Positions 29,241 through 37,923 are shown, numbered from the stretch's first letter. The stretch is DNA of 39,671 bases from DATJQA01 sp041169145 (GCA_041169145.1 JBEEJO010000003.1:1-39671); one strand, 5' to 3'. Program-made: numbers and translations. Notes: generated from the sequence alone by a model not told the origin.

Positions 29241-29705
29241 GTGAACAGACAGGGAGCAATGAATAAGCAGCCGGATCGCGCGGTGTCATGTGTCACGAAC
29301 GCATCGCACAGCTTGGTATCGGGGCAGGCGGCTCTCGTCACGTCGTTCCTGATCGGCCTCATCGTGCTTTTCGCAGGTATTACCATGAGTTTTCTTGCAA
29401 CAAGTTTTTTTCAATCAACGTACGGGTTCCAGATCTCGAGCCGAGCGAGCGCTGCGGCCGACGCCGGTGTTCGGGACGCGTTACTGCAGCTTACGCGCAA
29501 TAAGGATTTCAACCCCGGTACATACGGCATACAGCTTGATTCCGTGACTGCGACCGTAACGGTGACGCGCGATGTTCCGTCCGCTGGCCAGATCACGATC
29601 CTCGCGACGTCAACGGTACAAAGCTACGAGCAGCGCCTTCGCGCGGTCGTTTCCGTTTCCACATCAACCGGCCAAGTGGACCTTCTCTCATGGCAGACAC
29701 AATGA
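29241..29705 (+). CDS. PilX-like minor pilus protein
   Basis: A 154-residue protein with an N-terminal segment SGQAALVTSFLIGLIVLFAG, like the membrane part of PilX-type minor pilus proteins. A helix (SRASAAADAGVRDALLQLTRN) and a beta-rich tail follow. The Glu at +5 of true pilins is absent. GTG 29241 is chosen because it stands exactly where ATG 26414 stands in the duplicated promoter block, and its VNRQGAMNKQPDR parallels MNGQGGENERPDR. An ATG at 29259 is in frame. It overlaps the pilMN gene. Confidence 0.75.
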   Translation: MNRQGAMNKQPDRAVSCVTNASHSLVSGQAALVTSFLIGLIVLFAGITMSFLATSFFQSTYGFQISSRASAAADAGVRDALLQLTRNKDFNPGTYGIQLDSVTATVTVTRDVPSAGQITILATSTVQSYEQRLRAVVSVSTSTGQVDLLSWQTQ

Positions 29706-31234
29706 AGTCGCGTTTTGTCATATGGTGGCGGAACCTGCTCACTTTCCTCCGGGTGCGTTCGACCATCGGCGGGTTGGAGATCGGCGACATCGCGCTTCGG
29801 TACACGTTGCTCGAAGGTTCATCGTGGCGTCTGCATAGCCTGCGGCTGCCCCCCGGTATTGTGGACGGCGGGGCCATTAAGGATTATCCGCAGTTCGTCG
29901 AGGCACTCAAAGCGCTCAAGGTCCAGATCCTTGGCGCTCCTGATGCCCGGAAGAGCCTGAACGTCGTGGTGTCTTTGAGCTCTATCAATGTCTATAGCCA
30001 GGTGTTCAGCCTACCGACCGTCGTCGGCGGCAATCTGGAAAAAGCCATTCAGCTCAATGTGCAGATGATATCTCCCGAAGATGCGACGAAGAGCTATGCG
30101 GGATGGCAGCTTGTGAGCGGCGGCGACAAATCGGTTCATCTTGAGGTGCTCTCGGCATTCATCAATAAGGCGGTGGTCGATGACGTAAAGCGGGCGCTCA
30201 AGGAGTCCGGTTTCATCGTGTACTCTTTGGAATCGCGCGCGCTTTCGCTTGCCCGGCTCATCAGGAAGTTGAGCGCCGGGTTCGATCCTGCGCGATCGTA
30301 CATTGCCATTAATGTTGACTCCAATGGCATCCAGTTCCTTATTGTTCGCCATGGACAGCTGTATTTCGAGTATTTCACCGCATGGCGGGACGTCGAGATG
30401 GAAGGACATCAGATATCGCAGAGCGCTTTGGAGGATGTCATCGTGCGCAATCTCCATCAGGTGCTGAACTTTTATACCGCTCACTGGACCGACCCAGCGC
30501 AGGAGATCATCGTATCTGCGGCGGCGGTCAACGACATCGTGGTGGGCGCGGTGCAAAAAACATCATCCGTTCCTGTCCGCGGATTGGTGCTCTCCGCGAT
30601 GCCTCAGCAAGTGGAGCCCGATTGGTATGTCGCCGTTGGGTGCGGCCTTCGGGGGCTCATTGCGCGTCGCGAAGACACCGATCTGAGCCTGCTCGGTACG
30701 AGCGCGCAGGATGAATTCCGCCGGTACCAGACGCTCGCATTCCTCCGTTTCTGGCGCGTGGTCGTCCCGATATCGTTATCCGTGCTCTTGGTCGCATTCA
30801 TCGGCGTGCAGTCATTCTTCCGATATCTGGACAGTCAACTTGCCGATCAGCTCGCGCGTGCCAGCACCGGACCCGACCAGCAGCTCATGCTTCGGAACCT
30901 TCGTGAACACATCGACGAATTCAATCATTTGGTCGCGAACATCGGGAAAGTTCGTCGGGGAACCCTTCATCTGTATGCGGTGTTCGAGGTGACCAAAGCC
31001 GTCTTCGACAAACGGGGAGCGACCATCGTGAGTTTCTCGTATCCCAGTTCCGATTCGCGGATACAGATCAACGCCCGGGCAAAATCCGAAGAGGATGTTA
31101 CGAACATTCAAAAAGACCTCAGCGGTACGCCGGGCTTCACGGATGTCGACATTCCCATATCCGCTGTCACCCCCGTTGCTCAGGGTTTTTCGTTCACGGT
31201 CAGTTTTTTGTACGCGTCTCCGAACACCGAGTAG
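29690..31234 (+). CDS. pilMN: PilM-PilN fusion, pilus assembly
   Basis: A 514-residue fusion. Residues 1-~345 are an actin-like PilM/GspL-type domain (STIGGLEIGDIALRYTLLEG; VVVSLSSINVYSQVFSLP; SYIAINVDSNGIQFLIVRHG; WYVAVGCGLRGL). A single membrane helix follows (VVVPISLSVLLVAFIGVQSF, ~365-385), then a PilN-type periplasmic domain with a coiled coil and ferredoxin-like fold. In most bacteria pilM and pilN are separate genes, while the type II GspL joins them. ATG 29702 would give a 4-base ATGA overlap with the preceding stop and is an alternative start. Its 3' end overlaps pth on the other strand. Confidence 0.85.
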   Translation: MADTMKSRFVIWWRNLLTFLRVRSTIGGLEIGDIALRYTLLEGSSWRLHSLRLPPGIVDGGAIKDYPQFVEALKALKVQILGAPDARKSLNVVVSLSSINVYSQVFSLPTVVGGNLEKAIQLNVQMISPEDATKSYAGWQLVSGGDKSVHLEVLSAFINKAVVDDVKRALKESGFIVYSLESRALSLARLIRKLSAGFDPARSYIAINVDSNGIQFLIVRHGQLYFEYFTAWRDVEMEGHQISQSALEDVIVRNLHQVLNFYTAHWTDPAQEIIVSAAAVNDIVVGAVQKTSSVPVRGLVLSAMPQQVEPDWYVAVGCGLRGLIARREDTDLSLLGTSAQDEFRRYQTLAFLRFWRVVVPISLSVLLVAFIGVQSFFRYLDSQLADQLARASTGPDQQLMLRNLREHIDEFNHLVANIGKVRRGTLHLYAVFEVTKAVFDKRGATIVSFSYPSSDSRIQINARAKSEEDVTNIQKDLSGTPGFTDVDIPISAVTPVAQGFSFTVSFLYASPNTE

Positions 31235-31779
31235 AGCGTTTCGCGCGCGGCGTTGCTCATAGGTCTCAGAACGAACGAGCCGGCTTTGCCGGGGTGGTGG
31301 CGGATGCCGATGCGTAACCGCCAGAAACGGTTCGTGCCAAGCGCCGCGATTATCGATGCGATCCCGTTGTGGCCGGCAGCTCCCCGTCCGAAGGCGAGCT
31401 TGAACTCGCCGAGGGGGATATCGCTGTCGTCGTGCGCTACCAGGAGTTCTTCCGGATGCATGTGGCGCGCGGAGAGCGCGGCTCGCACCGCGCGACCTGA
31501 TTCGTTCATAAATGTCCGGGGGATCACGATCCAGCGTGTGTCGAGCCGGAAAAGCGTATAGAGAGCCGTATGTCCCGTGCGTTGCGGTGCGTCAGTGGCC
31601 GTTCTTTGTATATATTCGGCGAACAGCGCTCCGGCGTTGTGGTACGTTCTCCGGTATTCATCGCCAGGATTTCCCAGACAAGCGATGAGCTTGACGGATG
31701 CGAGTGAAGGTTCCGCGGTATGCGGATCCGTGGGTCGGGTTCTCGATTCGGTCTTTCGTTGCATCATTTGTGCCTTCAT
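31180..31779 (-). CDS. pth: Peptidyl-tRNA hydrolase
   Basis: Pth cleaves peptidyl-tRNA released by stalled ribosomes. The signature blocks are LGNPGDEYRRTYHNAG (catalytic His), RTFMNESGRAV, HDDSDIPLG (catalytic Asp) and GRGAAGHNGIASI. It has 199 residues with an N-terminal extension of ~28; internal ATG starts cannot be excluded. Its last 55 bases overlap the 3' end of pilMN on the other strand. It is divergent from lepB, whose start lies about 20 nt away. Confidence 0.95.
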   Translation of the reverse strand: MKAQMMQRKTESRTRPTDPHTAEPSLASVKLIACLGNPGDEYRRTYHNAGALFAEYIQRTATDAPQRTGHTALYTLFRLDTRWIVIPRTFMNESGRAVRAALSARHMHPEELLVAHDDSDIPLGEFKLAFGRGAAGHNGIASIIAALGTNRFWRLRIGIRHHPGKAGSFVLRPMSNAARETLYSVFGDAYKKLTVNEKP

Positions 31780-31799
31780 TATAGAATAGTTTGGTTCGT

Positions 31800-32360
31800 A
31801 TGCGACAGTTCCTCCTTTCGGTCTTGGAAGTTGCAGAGGTCGCCCTTGTTGCCATCGGGGCGGTGTTTCTTATTCGTACGTTCCTTATCCAGCCGTTCCT
31901 CGTAAGCGGGGCGTCCATGGTCCCGAACTTTGCGAACGGCGACTACCTGCTCATTGACGAGCTGTCATACCGGTTCCGGGGAGCGACGCGCGGCGAGGTC
32001 GTCGTGTTCCGTTATCCAAAAGATGAATCGACCTATTTCATCAAGCGGGTCGTCGGCGTTCCCGGGGACCGCGTGACCATCCGGGAGGGGAGGGTGGTGA
32101 TCACGAACGCCGAGCATCCCGAAGGTTTCATGCTTACCGAGCAGTATCTTCCGGGGAATACTCCGACCATCGTTCGTCCCGGCGGGCAAAGCGAGTTCGC
32201 GCTGAAACCGGACGAGTATCTTGTGCTCGGGGACAATCGGTCGTACAGTTTTGACTCGCGGGACTGGGGCGTGCTCAAGGCATATGAGGTCGTCGGCCTC
32301 GTGCGCATGCGGCTCTGGCCGGTGCGGGAATTCACGGTCTTTGCAGCGCCACAGTATTAA
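31800..32360 (+). CDS. lepB: Signal peptidase I
   Basis: The membrane serine protease that removes signal peptides from secreted proteins. One N-terminal membrane helix (VAEVALVAIGAVFLIRTFLI) is followed by the catalytic Ser box SGASMVPNFANGDY, the catalytic Lys in FIKRVVGVPGDRV, and the C-box VLGDNRSYSFDSRDWG. At 186 residues from ATG 31800, it is a short Gram-positive-like form. TTG 31791 is in frame. A TAGAAT box (31782-31787) is 12 nt before the ATG. The next gene, hisS, starts 9 nt later. Confidence 0.94.
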   Translation: MRQFLLSVLEVAEVALVAIGAVFLIRTFLIQPFLVSGASMVPNFANGDYLLIDELSYRFRGATRGEVVVFRYPKDESTYFIKRVVGVPGDRVTIREGRVVITNAEHPEGFMLTEQYLPGNTPTIVRPGGQSEFALKPDEYLVLGDNRSYSFDSRDWGVLKAYEVVGLVRMRLWPVREFTVFAAPQY

Positions 32361-32369
32361 GCATAGATA

Positions 32370-33695
32370 ATGATAAAACACACCAAATCAGCGCGAGGCG
32401 ACAAGCAGGCAAAACGGGCGTCGCAATTCTTTCAGACGCCGAAGGGCATGCACGACGTGTTGCCGTCCGATCAACAGTGGTGGGATCGGGTGCGGCGGGT
32501 CGCTCGGGATCTTGCCGACTTCTATTCGTTCTCGAGGATAGAGACGCCCGTCTTGGAGTCCGCCGATCTTTTCACGCGCGGGGTCGGCGAGGAGACGGAC
32601 ATCGTGCAGAAAGAGATGTATGTTCTGAAGACGAAAGGCGGGGACACGCTTGCTCTCCGGCCCGAAGGCACTGCAGCGGTGTGCCGCGCGTATTTGGAAC
32701 ACCATTTGAGCCGGAACGCTCCGCCGCAGAAGCTGTGGTATGACGGACCGTTCTTCCGGCACGAAAATCCGCAGGCAGGGCGGTTCCGGCAGTTCAACCA
32801 GATCGGATTTGAGATCATCGGCGGGCAGAATGACCCGGTCTACGACGCGCAGATCATCATTGTGTTCGAGCGCTTACTTGAAGAATTGAAGATCAAGAAT
32901 CGGACGCTGAAGATCAACTCTATCGGTTGTCGGGTTTGCCGGCCTATCTACAAGAAGCAACTGCAATATGCGTACCGCCAGTACGAAAAAGGGCTGTGCG
33001 GTGATTGCGCGCGCCGACTCAAGTCGAATCCGCTTCGGCTCCTGGATTGTAAGAAACCGGAATGTCAGGAAGCGAAGGAAAAGGCGCCGAATTTTTTGGA
33101 CAAGCTGTGCGTGACGTGCAGCGGCCACTTGAAGGGCGTTCTGGAATATCTTGACGAAGTCGGCATCCCGTACGGGCTCGACAATCGGCTGGTTCGCGGA
33201 TTGGACTATTATAGCCGCACGGTCTTTGAATTCGGCGTTGAGGGCGCGGGTTCGGAAGTCGGCACGCTTCCCGGCGGTGGCCGGTATGATTACCTGATGG
33301 AGCTTCTGGGCGGCAGGCTGACGCCCGCGGTCGGCGGCGCATGCGGTATTGAACGGCTTATCGCCGTCATGAAGGCGCAGGATGTGAAGCTCCCGCCGCG
33401 CCAGCCGAAGAAAGTATTCCTCATGCATGTTGGCGAGACGGCAAAGAAGAAATCCGTGAAGATCATCGAAGACCTCCGCGTCGCCGGTGTTTCGGTGATG
33501 GAATCGCTGGGCCGCGAATCCCTTCGCGCTCAGCTCAAAACAGCCGACAAGGAAGGCACGGAACTCGCTCTTATTTTTGGCCAAAAGGAGATATTCGAAG
33601 AGAGCATTATCGTGCGGAATTTGAAGACCAGCTTGCAAGAAACAGTCCCGTTGGTTAAACTAGTGGAAGAAATCAAACGTCGCGCGAAAGGATAA
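32370..33695 (+). CDS. hisS: Histidyl-tRNA synthetase
   Basis: Class II aminoacyl-tRNA synthetase that charges tRNA-His. Motif 1 lies in FYSFSRIETPVLESADLFTR, motif 2 in KLWYDGPFFRHENPQAGRFRQF, the HisA box is near GLDNRLVRGLDYYSRTVFE, and motif 3 in VGGACGIERLIAVM. A Cys-rich stretch (CRVC, LCGDC, LDCKKPEC) around residues 187-230 is found in some HisRS. A C-terminal anticodon-binding domain ends the protein. The stop overlaps the next ATG by one base. Confidence 0.96.
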   Translation: MIKHTKSARGDKQAKRASQFFQTPKGMHDVLPSDQQWWDRVRRVARDLADFYSFSRIETPVLESADLFTRGVGEETDIVQKEMYVLKTKGGDTLALRPEGTAAVCRAYLEHHLSRNAPPQKLWYDGPFFRHENPQAGRFRQFNQIGFEIIGGQNDPVYDAQIIIVFERLLEELKIKNRTLKINSIGCRVCRPIYKKQLQYAYRQYEKGLCGDCARRLKSNPLRLLDCKKPECQEAKEKAPNFLDKLCVTCSGHLKGVLEYLDEVGIPYGLDNRLVRGLDYYSRTVFEFGVEGAGSEVGTLPGGGRYDYLMELLGGRLTPAVGGACGIERLIAVMKAQDVKLPPRQPKKVFLMHVGETAKKKSVKIIEDLRVAGVSVMESLGRESLRAQLKTADKEGTELALIFGQKEIFEESIIVRNLKTSLQETVPLVKLVEEIKRRAKG

Positions 33696-34111
33696 TGAGC
33701 GCAGCAGATTGTCTTTTTTGCAGGGTTGCCAAGCACGAGATTCCCTCGAACGTGGTATTCGAGGATGAGCGCACGATTGCGTTCCTGGACATCAATCCAT
33801 GCTCGTGGGGCCATACGATCGTTATCTCGAAGCTTCACAGTGCCGGATTGACCGATCTTCCGCCCAGCGAAGTTGGACCGCTCTTTACGACCGTGAAGCA
33901 TCTTACGGACCGTTTGCTTGAAGCGTTGCCTGCGGTAGGGATCACGATCGGTGTGAATCACGGACAGGGCGCGGGACAGATCGTTCCCCATCTCCACATC
34001 CACTTGATCCCGCGATATGCGGGGGATGGGGGAGGGAACATCCATTCCATCGTCCATCAGACGCCTCCGGAATCCGTAGAAGCGACCGCAAAAACATTGA
34101 AGTTGTCGTAA
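33695..34111 (+). CDS. HIT-family nucleotide hydrolase
   Basis: A histidine-triad hydrolase of 138 residues, acting on nucleoside phosphoramidates or similar nucleotides. The triad motif HLHIHLIPR (HxHxH) is near residue 90, with an N-terminal zinc-type CLFCRVAKHEIPS. The ATG overlaps the hisS stop by one base, so it is co-translated with hisS. The substrate is unknown. Confidence 0.92.
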   Translation: MSAADCLFCRVAKHEIPSNVVFEDERTIAFLDINPCSWGHTIVISKLHSAGLTDLPPSEVGPLFTTVKHLTDRLLEALPAVGITIGVNHGQGAGQIVPHLHIHLIPRYAGDGGGNIHSIVHQTPPESVEATAKTLKLS

Positions 34112-34122
34112 ATCATCATCAA

Positions 34123-34128
34123 TATAAT
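34123..34128 (+). promoter_or_regulatory. -10 box of rpsU
   Basis: A perfect TATAAT at 34123-34128, 15 nt before the rpsU ATG. TTGTCG at 34103-34108 has a short 14-nt spacer. It would give a leader of only about 10 nt. Confidence 0.5.
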
Positions 34129-34143
34129 TCTTCCCCATACGTC

Positions 34144-34356
34144 ATGCTTGAAGTACGCCGAAAAGAAGGAGAAACCCCCGCGAGTCTCATGTACCGCTTC
34201 GGAAAGCGGGTGAAGCAAAGCGGGATACTGACGGAAACGCGCAAGCGCCGTTTTCGCGGCCGCGCCGTGAATCGTCGCAAGCGCCGGCTTTCGGCGCAAT
34301 ATCGTTCGGTGAAACGGGTTGAAACTGCCCGACAGAAGAAGCTCGGCATTTTGTAA
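34144..34356 (+). CDS. rpsU: 30S ribosomal protein S21
   Basis: A small basic ribosomal protein, bS21, that helps mRNA binding on the 30S platform. The 70 residues include VRRKEGETPASLMYRFGKRV and RRFRGRAVNRRKRRLS, typical for the family. Its stop lies within a short hairpin, CGGCATT-TTGT-AATGCCG (34344-34361 region). yqeY follows after about 90 nt without another gene, the rpsU-yqeY order of many bacteria. Confidence 0.93.
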   Translation: MLEVRRKEGETPASLMYRFGKRVKQSGILTETRKRRFRGRAVNRRKRRLSAQYRSVKRVETARQKKLGIL

Positions 34357-34447
34357 TGCCGTCGATGCCGATCCCGCATCGATTGTTCGAACGGCGGATC
34401 GGCGCATCGGCGACGAGCGGCCGGCATATCGTTTGCAGATTGGCATC

Positions 34448-34894
34448 ATGAATCTTCACGAACACATCGTACAAGACGCCGCCACCGCACAAAAGGCGGG
34501 CGATGCCGTGCGTCTTGGTACGCTTCGTCTCTTGATCGCAGCTGCCCAGAACCGCGCGATCGAAAAACGTGCCGGAAACTCGGATGTGAAGCTTTCGGAC
34601 GACGACATGCTGGAGCTTTTGCGCCGCGAGGCCAAAAAGCGTCGCGAAGCCATTGAGTTGTATGCCAAAGGCGGCCGAGACGACCTTCGCACAAAGGAGG
34701 AAGCGGAGCTCGCAATTATCGCGGGTTATCTTCCTGCGGAGATGAGCCGTGCAGATGTCATCGTAGTGGTGAAGCGCCTTGCTGGTGCGGGTTCGCAGGA
34801 GTTCTCCTCGCTCATGAAAGCCGCCATGGCGGAGCTCAAAGGCAAGGCGGACGGGAGAGTGGTGAGCGACGTGGTGAAAGAAGTCCTCTCGTAA
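34448..34894 (+). CDS. yqeY: GatB/YqeY domain protein
   Basis: A 148-residue helical protein related to the C-terminal tRNA-binding tail of GatB. Motifs: DAVRLGTLRLLIAAAQNRAI near residue 20, RREAKKRREAIELYAKGGRD near 60 and IIAGYLPAEMS near 95. Its role is not settled; YqeY may bind tRNA. ATG 34448 gives MNLHEHIVQDA. The YbeY gene starts 2 nt after its stop. Confidence 0.93.
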   Translation: MNLHEHIVQDAATAQKAGDAVRLGTLRLLIAAAQNRAIEKRAGNSDVKLSDDDMLELLRREAKKRREAIELYAKGGRDDLRTKEEAELAIIAGYLPAEMSRADVIVVVKRLAGAGSQEFSSLMKAAMAELKGKADGRVVSDVVKEVLS

Positions 34895-34896
34895 CC

Positions 34897-35376
34897 ATGA
34901 GACCCTCCCGGCGTATACCTGGCGGAAGCGTCTCGCCGGAATCCCTAGAGGCGCTTGCCGGTCCTGTGGCCCGGCTTATGGGGGTCCGGGGAGCCGTGGT
35001 CGTCCGGGTGGCTTTTTTGCCGAACCGAGCCCTCCAGCGCCTGAAATTACGGCATCTTGGACGTCGCGCGGCATTCGTGAATGTCCTGACCTTTCCGGAG
35101 CCCGAGGGATTTCCGCATCCGGAGAGCCGCCGCCGGTCATTGGGGGAGATCTATCTGAACGATTCGTACCCGAGCAGCGACCCGGATGAGGGTGTTCGCA
35201 TGTTTATCCACGGAATGGCGCACTTGTGCGGCTTCAACCATAAGGGACGTCGTGATACGATTGATATGCAAGCGGCGGAGCACCGGGTGCTTGCGCGGAT
35301 CGCGAAAGTCCGCGGAACGTATCGTCTATCATCTCATCACCAAGGGAAGCGCTATGAAAATTCTCACCGGACTTGA
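34897..35376 (+). CDS. ybeY: Endoribonuclease YbeY
   Basis: A metal-dependent RNase for 16S rRNA maturation and ribosome quality control. The 159-residue protein holds the family zinc motif IHGMAHLCGFNHKGRRDTIDM near residue 105, with the H-x3-H-x5-H type ligands, and NVLTFPEPEG near 65. Its last ~23 bases overlap the start of ftsA. The extended basic tail (SSHHQGKRYENSHRT) comes from that overlap. Confidence 0.88.
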   Translation: MRPSRRIPGGSVSPESLEALAGPVARLMGVRGAVVVRVAFLPNRALQRLKLRHLGRRAAFVNVLTFPEPEGFPHPESRRRSLGEIYLNDSYPSSDPDEGVRMFIHGMAHLCGFNHKGRRDTIDMQAAEHRVLARIAKVRGTYRLSSHHQGKRYENSHRT

Positions 35377-36571
35377 TATCGGCACGTCATCGGTCAGAGC
35401 GGTCGTCGTCGAGAATAGGGGAGGAAAGCCCCTGCTTCGCGGCGCGTTTCGCGAACCATCCGCAGGATTGAAGAAGGGTGCCATCCACGATCTTGCCGAA
35501 GCAACGAGTGCCGTCGGGAAAGTGCTCCACGAGGCAAAGCGTGTTCACCATTCGGCGCTCAAGACGGTTTACGTGAACATCGGTACGTCTCAGGTAAAAA
35601 CGCAGCCTTCTCGCGGGATCGTTGCCGTATCGCGCACTGATAGCGAGATTTATCAGGACGATATTGATCGCGTGGAAAAGGCGAGCGTGCAGGCCGTGCC
35701 GTTGTCGCCGAACCGCACGGTCGTGCACAATATCACCCGTGAATTCATCGTGGACGGCGTCGGAGACATCATCGATCCGCTCGGGCTTTCCGGAAGCCGG
35801 CTTGAGGTGTCCAGCGTTATCGTCGATGCGTTTGCGCCGCACGTGAAAGCCATCATCCGCGTGGTGGAACTCGCCGGAGGGCATATCGGCGGGATCATCG
35901 TGAATCCGCTTGCCGCAGGCCGCGCAACGCTCAGCAAATCGCAGAAAGAACTTGGCGTTGTTCTCATCGACATCGGCACGGGGACGACCGGCATCGCTAT
36001 ATATGAAGAACAAAAACTGGTGAATATGTCCGTGTTCCCTGTCGGTGCGGGGAATGTGACGAACGATGTCGCGATCCGACTGAAAATTCCCGTCGCCGCC
36101 GCGGAGAATCTGAAGTTGAACTACGGTTATGCCATCGCGAGCGATATCAACATCCGCGAGAACATCGATATCGAGAAATTCGCGCCGGAAATGCATGGCA
36201 TGATATCCCGCCGACTGGTCGCCGAAACGATGGAAGTTCGGCTTGCAGAAATCATGGATCTGGTGAATACTGAGCTCAAATTATCGGGAAAGGTTGGGCG
36301 TCTTGCCGGCGGGGCGGTTTTCGTCGGCGGGGGATCAAAGCTTCCGGGCCTTACGGAGCTTGCGCGGAGCGAATTGCGGCTCTCGACCCAGATCGGTTGT
36401 ACGTCGCGGGATGGTTGGGTCGTGGAATCCGACGAGTTCACTGATACTTTTGAAGATCCGGAATTTGCCGTTGCGCTGGGGCTCGCGATGACCGGAACGG
36501 AGAAAGAGGGATGGCCCGCAGACGCTTCTCCCGGATTACATAAAAAATTATTGCGCTACTTCCTTCCTTAA
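35354..36571 (+). CDS. ftsA: Cell division protein FtsA
   Basis: An actin-like protein that anchors FtsZ to the membrane. The 405 residues show ILTGLDIGTSSVRAVVVE (phosphate 1), the 1C domain with YVNIGTSQVKTQPSRGIVAV, phosphate 2 VLIDIGTGTTGIAIYEE, and the adenosine motif GGAVFVGGGSKLPGLTELAR. The C-terminal HKKLLRYFLP resembles the amphipathic membrane helix. ATG 35354 is used; an earlier in-frame start lies inside ybeY. ftsZ begins five bases later. Confidence 0.96.
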   Translation: MKILTGLDIGTSSVRAVVVENRGGKPLLRGAFREPSAGLKKGAIHDLAEATSAVGKVLHEAKRVHHSALKTVYVNIGTSQVKTQPSRGIVAVSRTDSEIYQDDIDRVEKASVQAVPLSPNRTVVHNITREFIVDGVGDIIDPLGLSGSRLEVSSVIVDAFAPHVKAIIRVVELAGGHIGGIIVNPLAAGRATLSKSQKELGVVLIDIGTGTTGIAIYEEQKLVNMSVFPVGAGNVTNDVAIRLKIPVAAAENLKLNYGYAIASDINIRENIDIEKFAPEMHGMISRRLVAETMEVRLAEIMDLVNTELKLSGKVGRLAGGAVFVGGGSKLPGLTELARSELRLSTQIGCTSRDGWVVESDEFTDTFEDPEFAVALGLAMTGTEKEGWPADASPGLHKKLLRYFLP

Positions 36572-36576
36572 TCATC

Positions 36577-37803
36577 ATGGCAAAAACGAAATCAGCAAAA
36601 CCGAGGCGCGAGCGGCCGCAATCGTCCCTTTCGCCGCTTGTCATTAAGGTCGTCGGCATCGGTGGCGGCGGCGGGAACGCCGTTGCGCGCATCAGCAAAG
36701 AATTCGTCCGTGGCGTTGAGTTCATCGCCATTAATACGGACCACCAAGACCTTGATTACTGCGAGGTTCGTCGGAAAGTCTACATCGGCAAGAATTTGAC
36801 GCATGGCCTTGGTACCGGCATGAATCCCGAGCTTGGGCGCCAGGCTGCGGAGGAAAATCGTTCGGAGATCGCGGAGGCATTGAACGGCGCCGATCTCGTA
36901 TTTCTTGCCGCGGGTCTCGGCGGCGGCACCGGTTCGGGCACGACGCCCATCGTTGCGGAAGTGGCAAAACAGATGGGAGCGCTCACGCTCGCATTCGTCA
37001 CGAAGCCTTTTACGTTCGAGGGAAGTCAGCGACAGCGCATTGCGGAGGACGCGCTCGTAAAACTTAAAGACAAGGTGGATGCATTGATCGTTGTTCCGAA
37101 CGACCGCATTTTCACTATCATCAGCAAAGAGACGCCTATTCTCAAGGCATTCGAGGCTATAGACGATGTGCTGCGGAACGCCCTTATGGGCCTTGTAGAG
37201 CTCATCGTGACGCCGGGCATCGTGAACGTCGATTTCGCGGACGTGCGCGCCGTGGTGCAGGACGCCGGTTCGGCCATCGTCGGTATCGGCGTCGCGTCGG
37301 GCCAGGACCGTGCGGTCCAGGCCGTGAATCAGGCATTGAACTCTCCGCTCTTGGAAGTGAATCCGGAGGGCGCGACCGGAGTTCTTCTCGGTATTTCCGG
37401 CGGGCGCGATATGCGCATGCAGGAGATCAGTGAAGCGGCGAAGATCGTCGCGCAGACCATCGACCCGTCTGCTCGCATCATTTTTGGTGCATATCACGAC
37501 CGGAAGATGAAACCGAACCAGTTGAAGATAACGCTCATCGCCACAGGCTTCGGAAATACGGGCTCTTCGGCGTCGCTCTTCGGCGAAGGCAAGGGATTCT
37601 TCGGCGGGCGCAGTCCGGTGTTTCCGGCCGAGGAAATGAAAGCGCGCGAAGAAGGGAAGGGCAAACAACCGGAGGAGCTCCTGTTCGTGAAAAAAGAGAA
37701 ACCCGTTGATTCGGCAGAAAAAGAAGAGAAGGGGAAGGAGAACAAAAAGACCGACGCGGACGCCTGGGACATACCTACCTTTCTGCGGAGAAAGAAGAAG
37801 TAG
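36577..37803 (+). CDS. ftsZ: Cell division GTPase FtsZ
   Basis: The tubulin-like GTPase that builds the Z-ring. The 408 residues show VIKVVGIGGGGGNAV near residue 22, the tubulin signature GLGGGTGSGTTPIVAEVAK near 110, NVDFADVRAVVQDAGSAIVG (catalytic T7-like loop) near 215, and a disordered linker with a Lys/Glu-rich stretch. The C-terminal peptide DAWDIPTFLRRKKK binds FtsA. The codons for the last residues occur a second time 145 bases downstream, after a structured repeat. Confidence 0.97.
   Translation: MAKTKSAKPRRERPQSSLSPLVIKVVGIGGGGGNAVARISKEFVRGVEFIAINTDHQDLDYCEVRRKVYIGKNLTHGLGTGMNPELGRQAAEENRSEIAEALNGADLVFLAAGLGGGTGSGTTPIVAEVAKQMGALTLAFVTKPFTFEGSQRQRIAEDALVKLKDKVDALIVVPNDRIFTIISKETPILKAFEAIDDVLRNALMGLVELIVTPGIVNVDFADVRAVVQDAGSAIVGIGVASGQDRAVQAVNQALNSPLLEVNPEGATGVLLGISGGRDMRMQEISEAAKIVAQTIDPSARIIFGAYHDRKMKPNQLKITLIATGFGNTGSSASLFGEGKGFFGGRSPVFPAEEMKAREEGKGKQPEELLFVKKEKPVDSAEKEEKGKENKKTDADAWDIPTFLRRKKK
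37765..37787 (+). repeat. 23-nt direct repeat, left copy, in ftsZ
   Basis: Identical base for base to 37910-37932 over 23 nt. It encodes the end of FtsZ (DIPTFLR). Beyond it the copies differ only at synonymous positions (RRKKK then stop). Confidence 0.9.
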
Positions 37804-37923
37804 ATAGGTCACAGCGGGAAAGGGGTCGGGGAAACGGGAGTTTCCCCGTGGCGGAGCACACGAACCGATGGGTTCGTGGGAGCGGCTTGCTGTATGGCGA
37901 GCCGCGACGTGGGACATACCTAC
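37800..37923 (+). repeat. Cloverleaf-like structured repeat, copy A
   Basis: A closing stem (37800-37813 with 37923-37910; 11 of 15 aligned positions pair) encloses three hairpins: CGGGGAAAC/GTTTCCCCG (37827-37848, loop GGGA), CACGAACC/GGTTCGTG (37859-37878) and GCGGCTTGC/GCGAGCCGC (37882-37905). It shares GGGGTCGGGGAA, TTCCCCGTGG.GGA and the terminal GCGACGT with copy B at 8957-9088, in the same order. Two of the three hairpins differ in sequence but keep pairing. It overlaps the ftsZ stop codon on its left and the duplicated ftsZ tail on its right. No coding function is evident. Confidence 0.8.
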
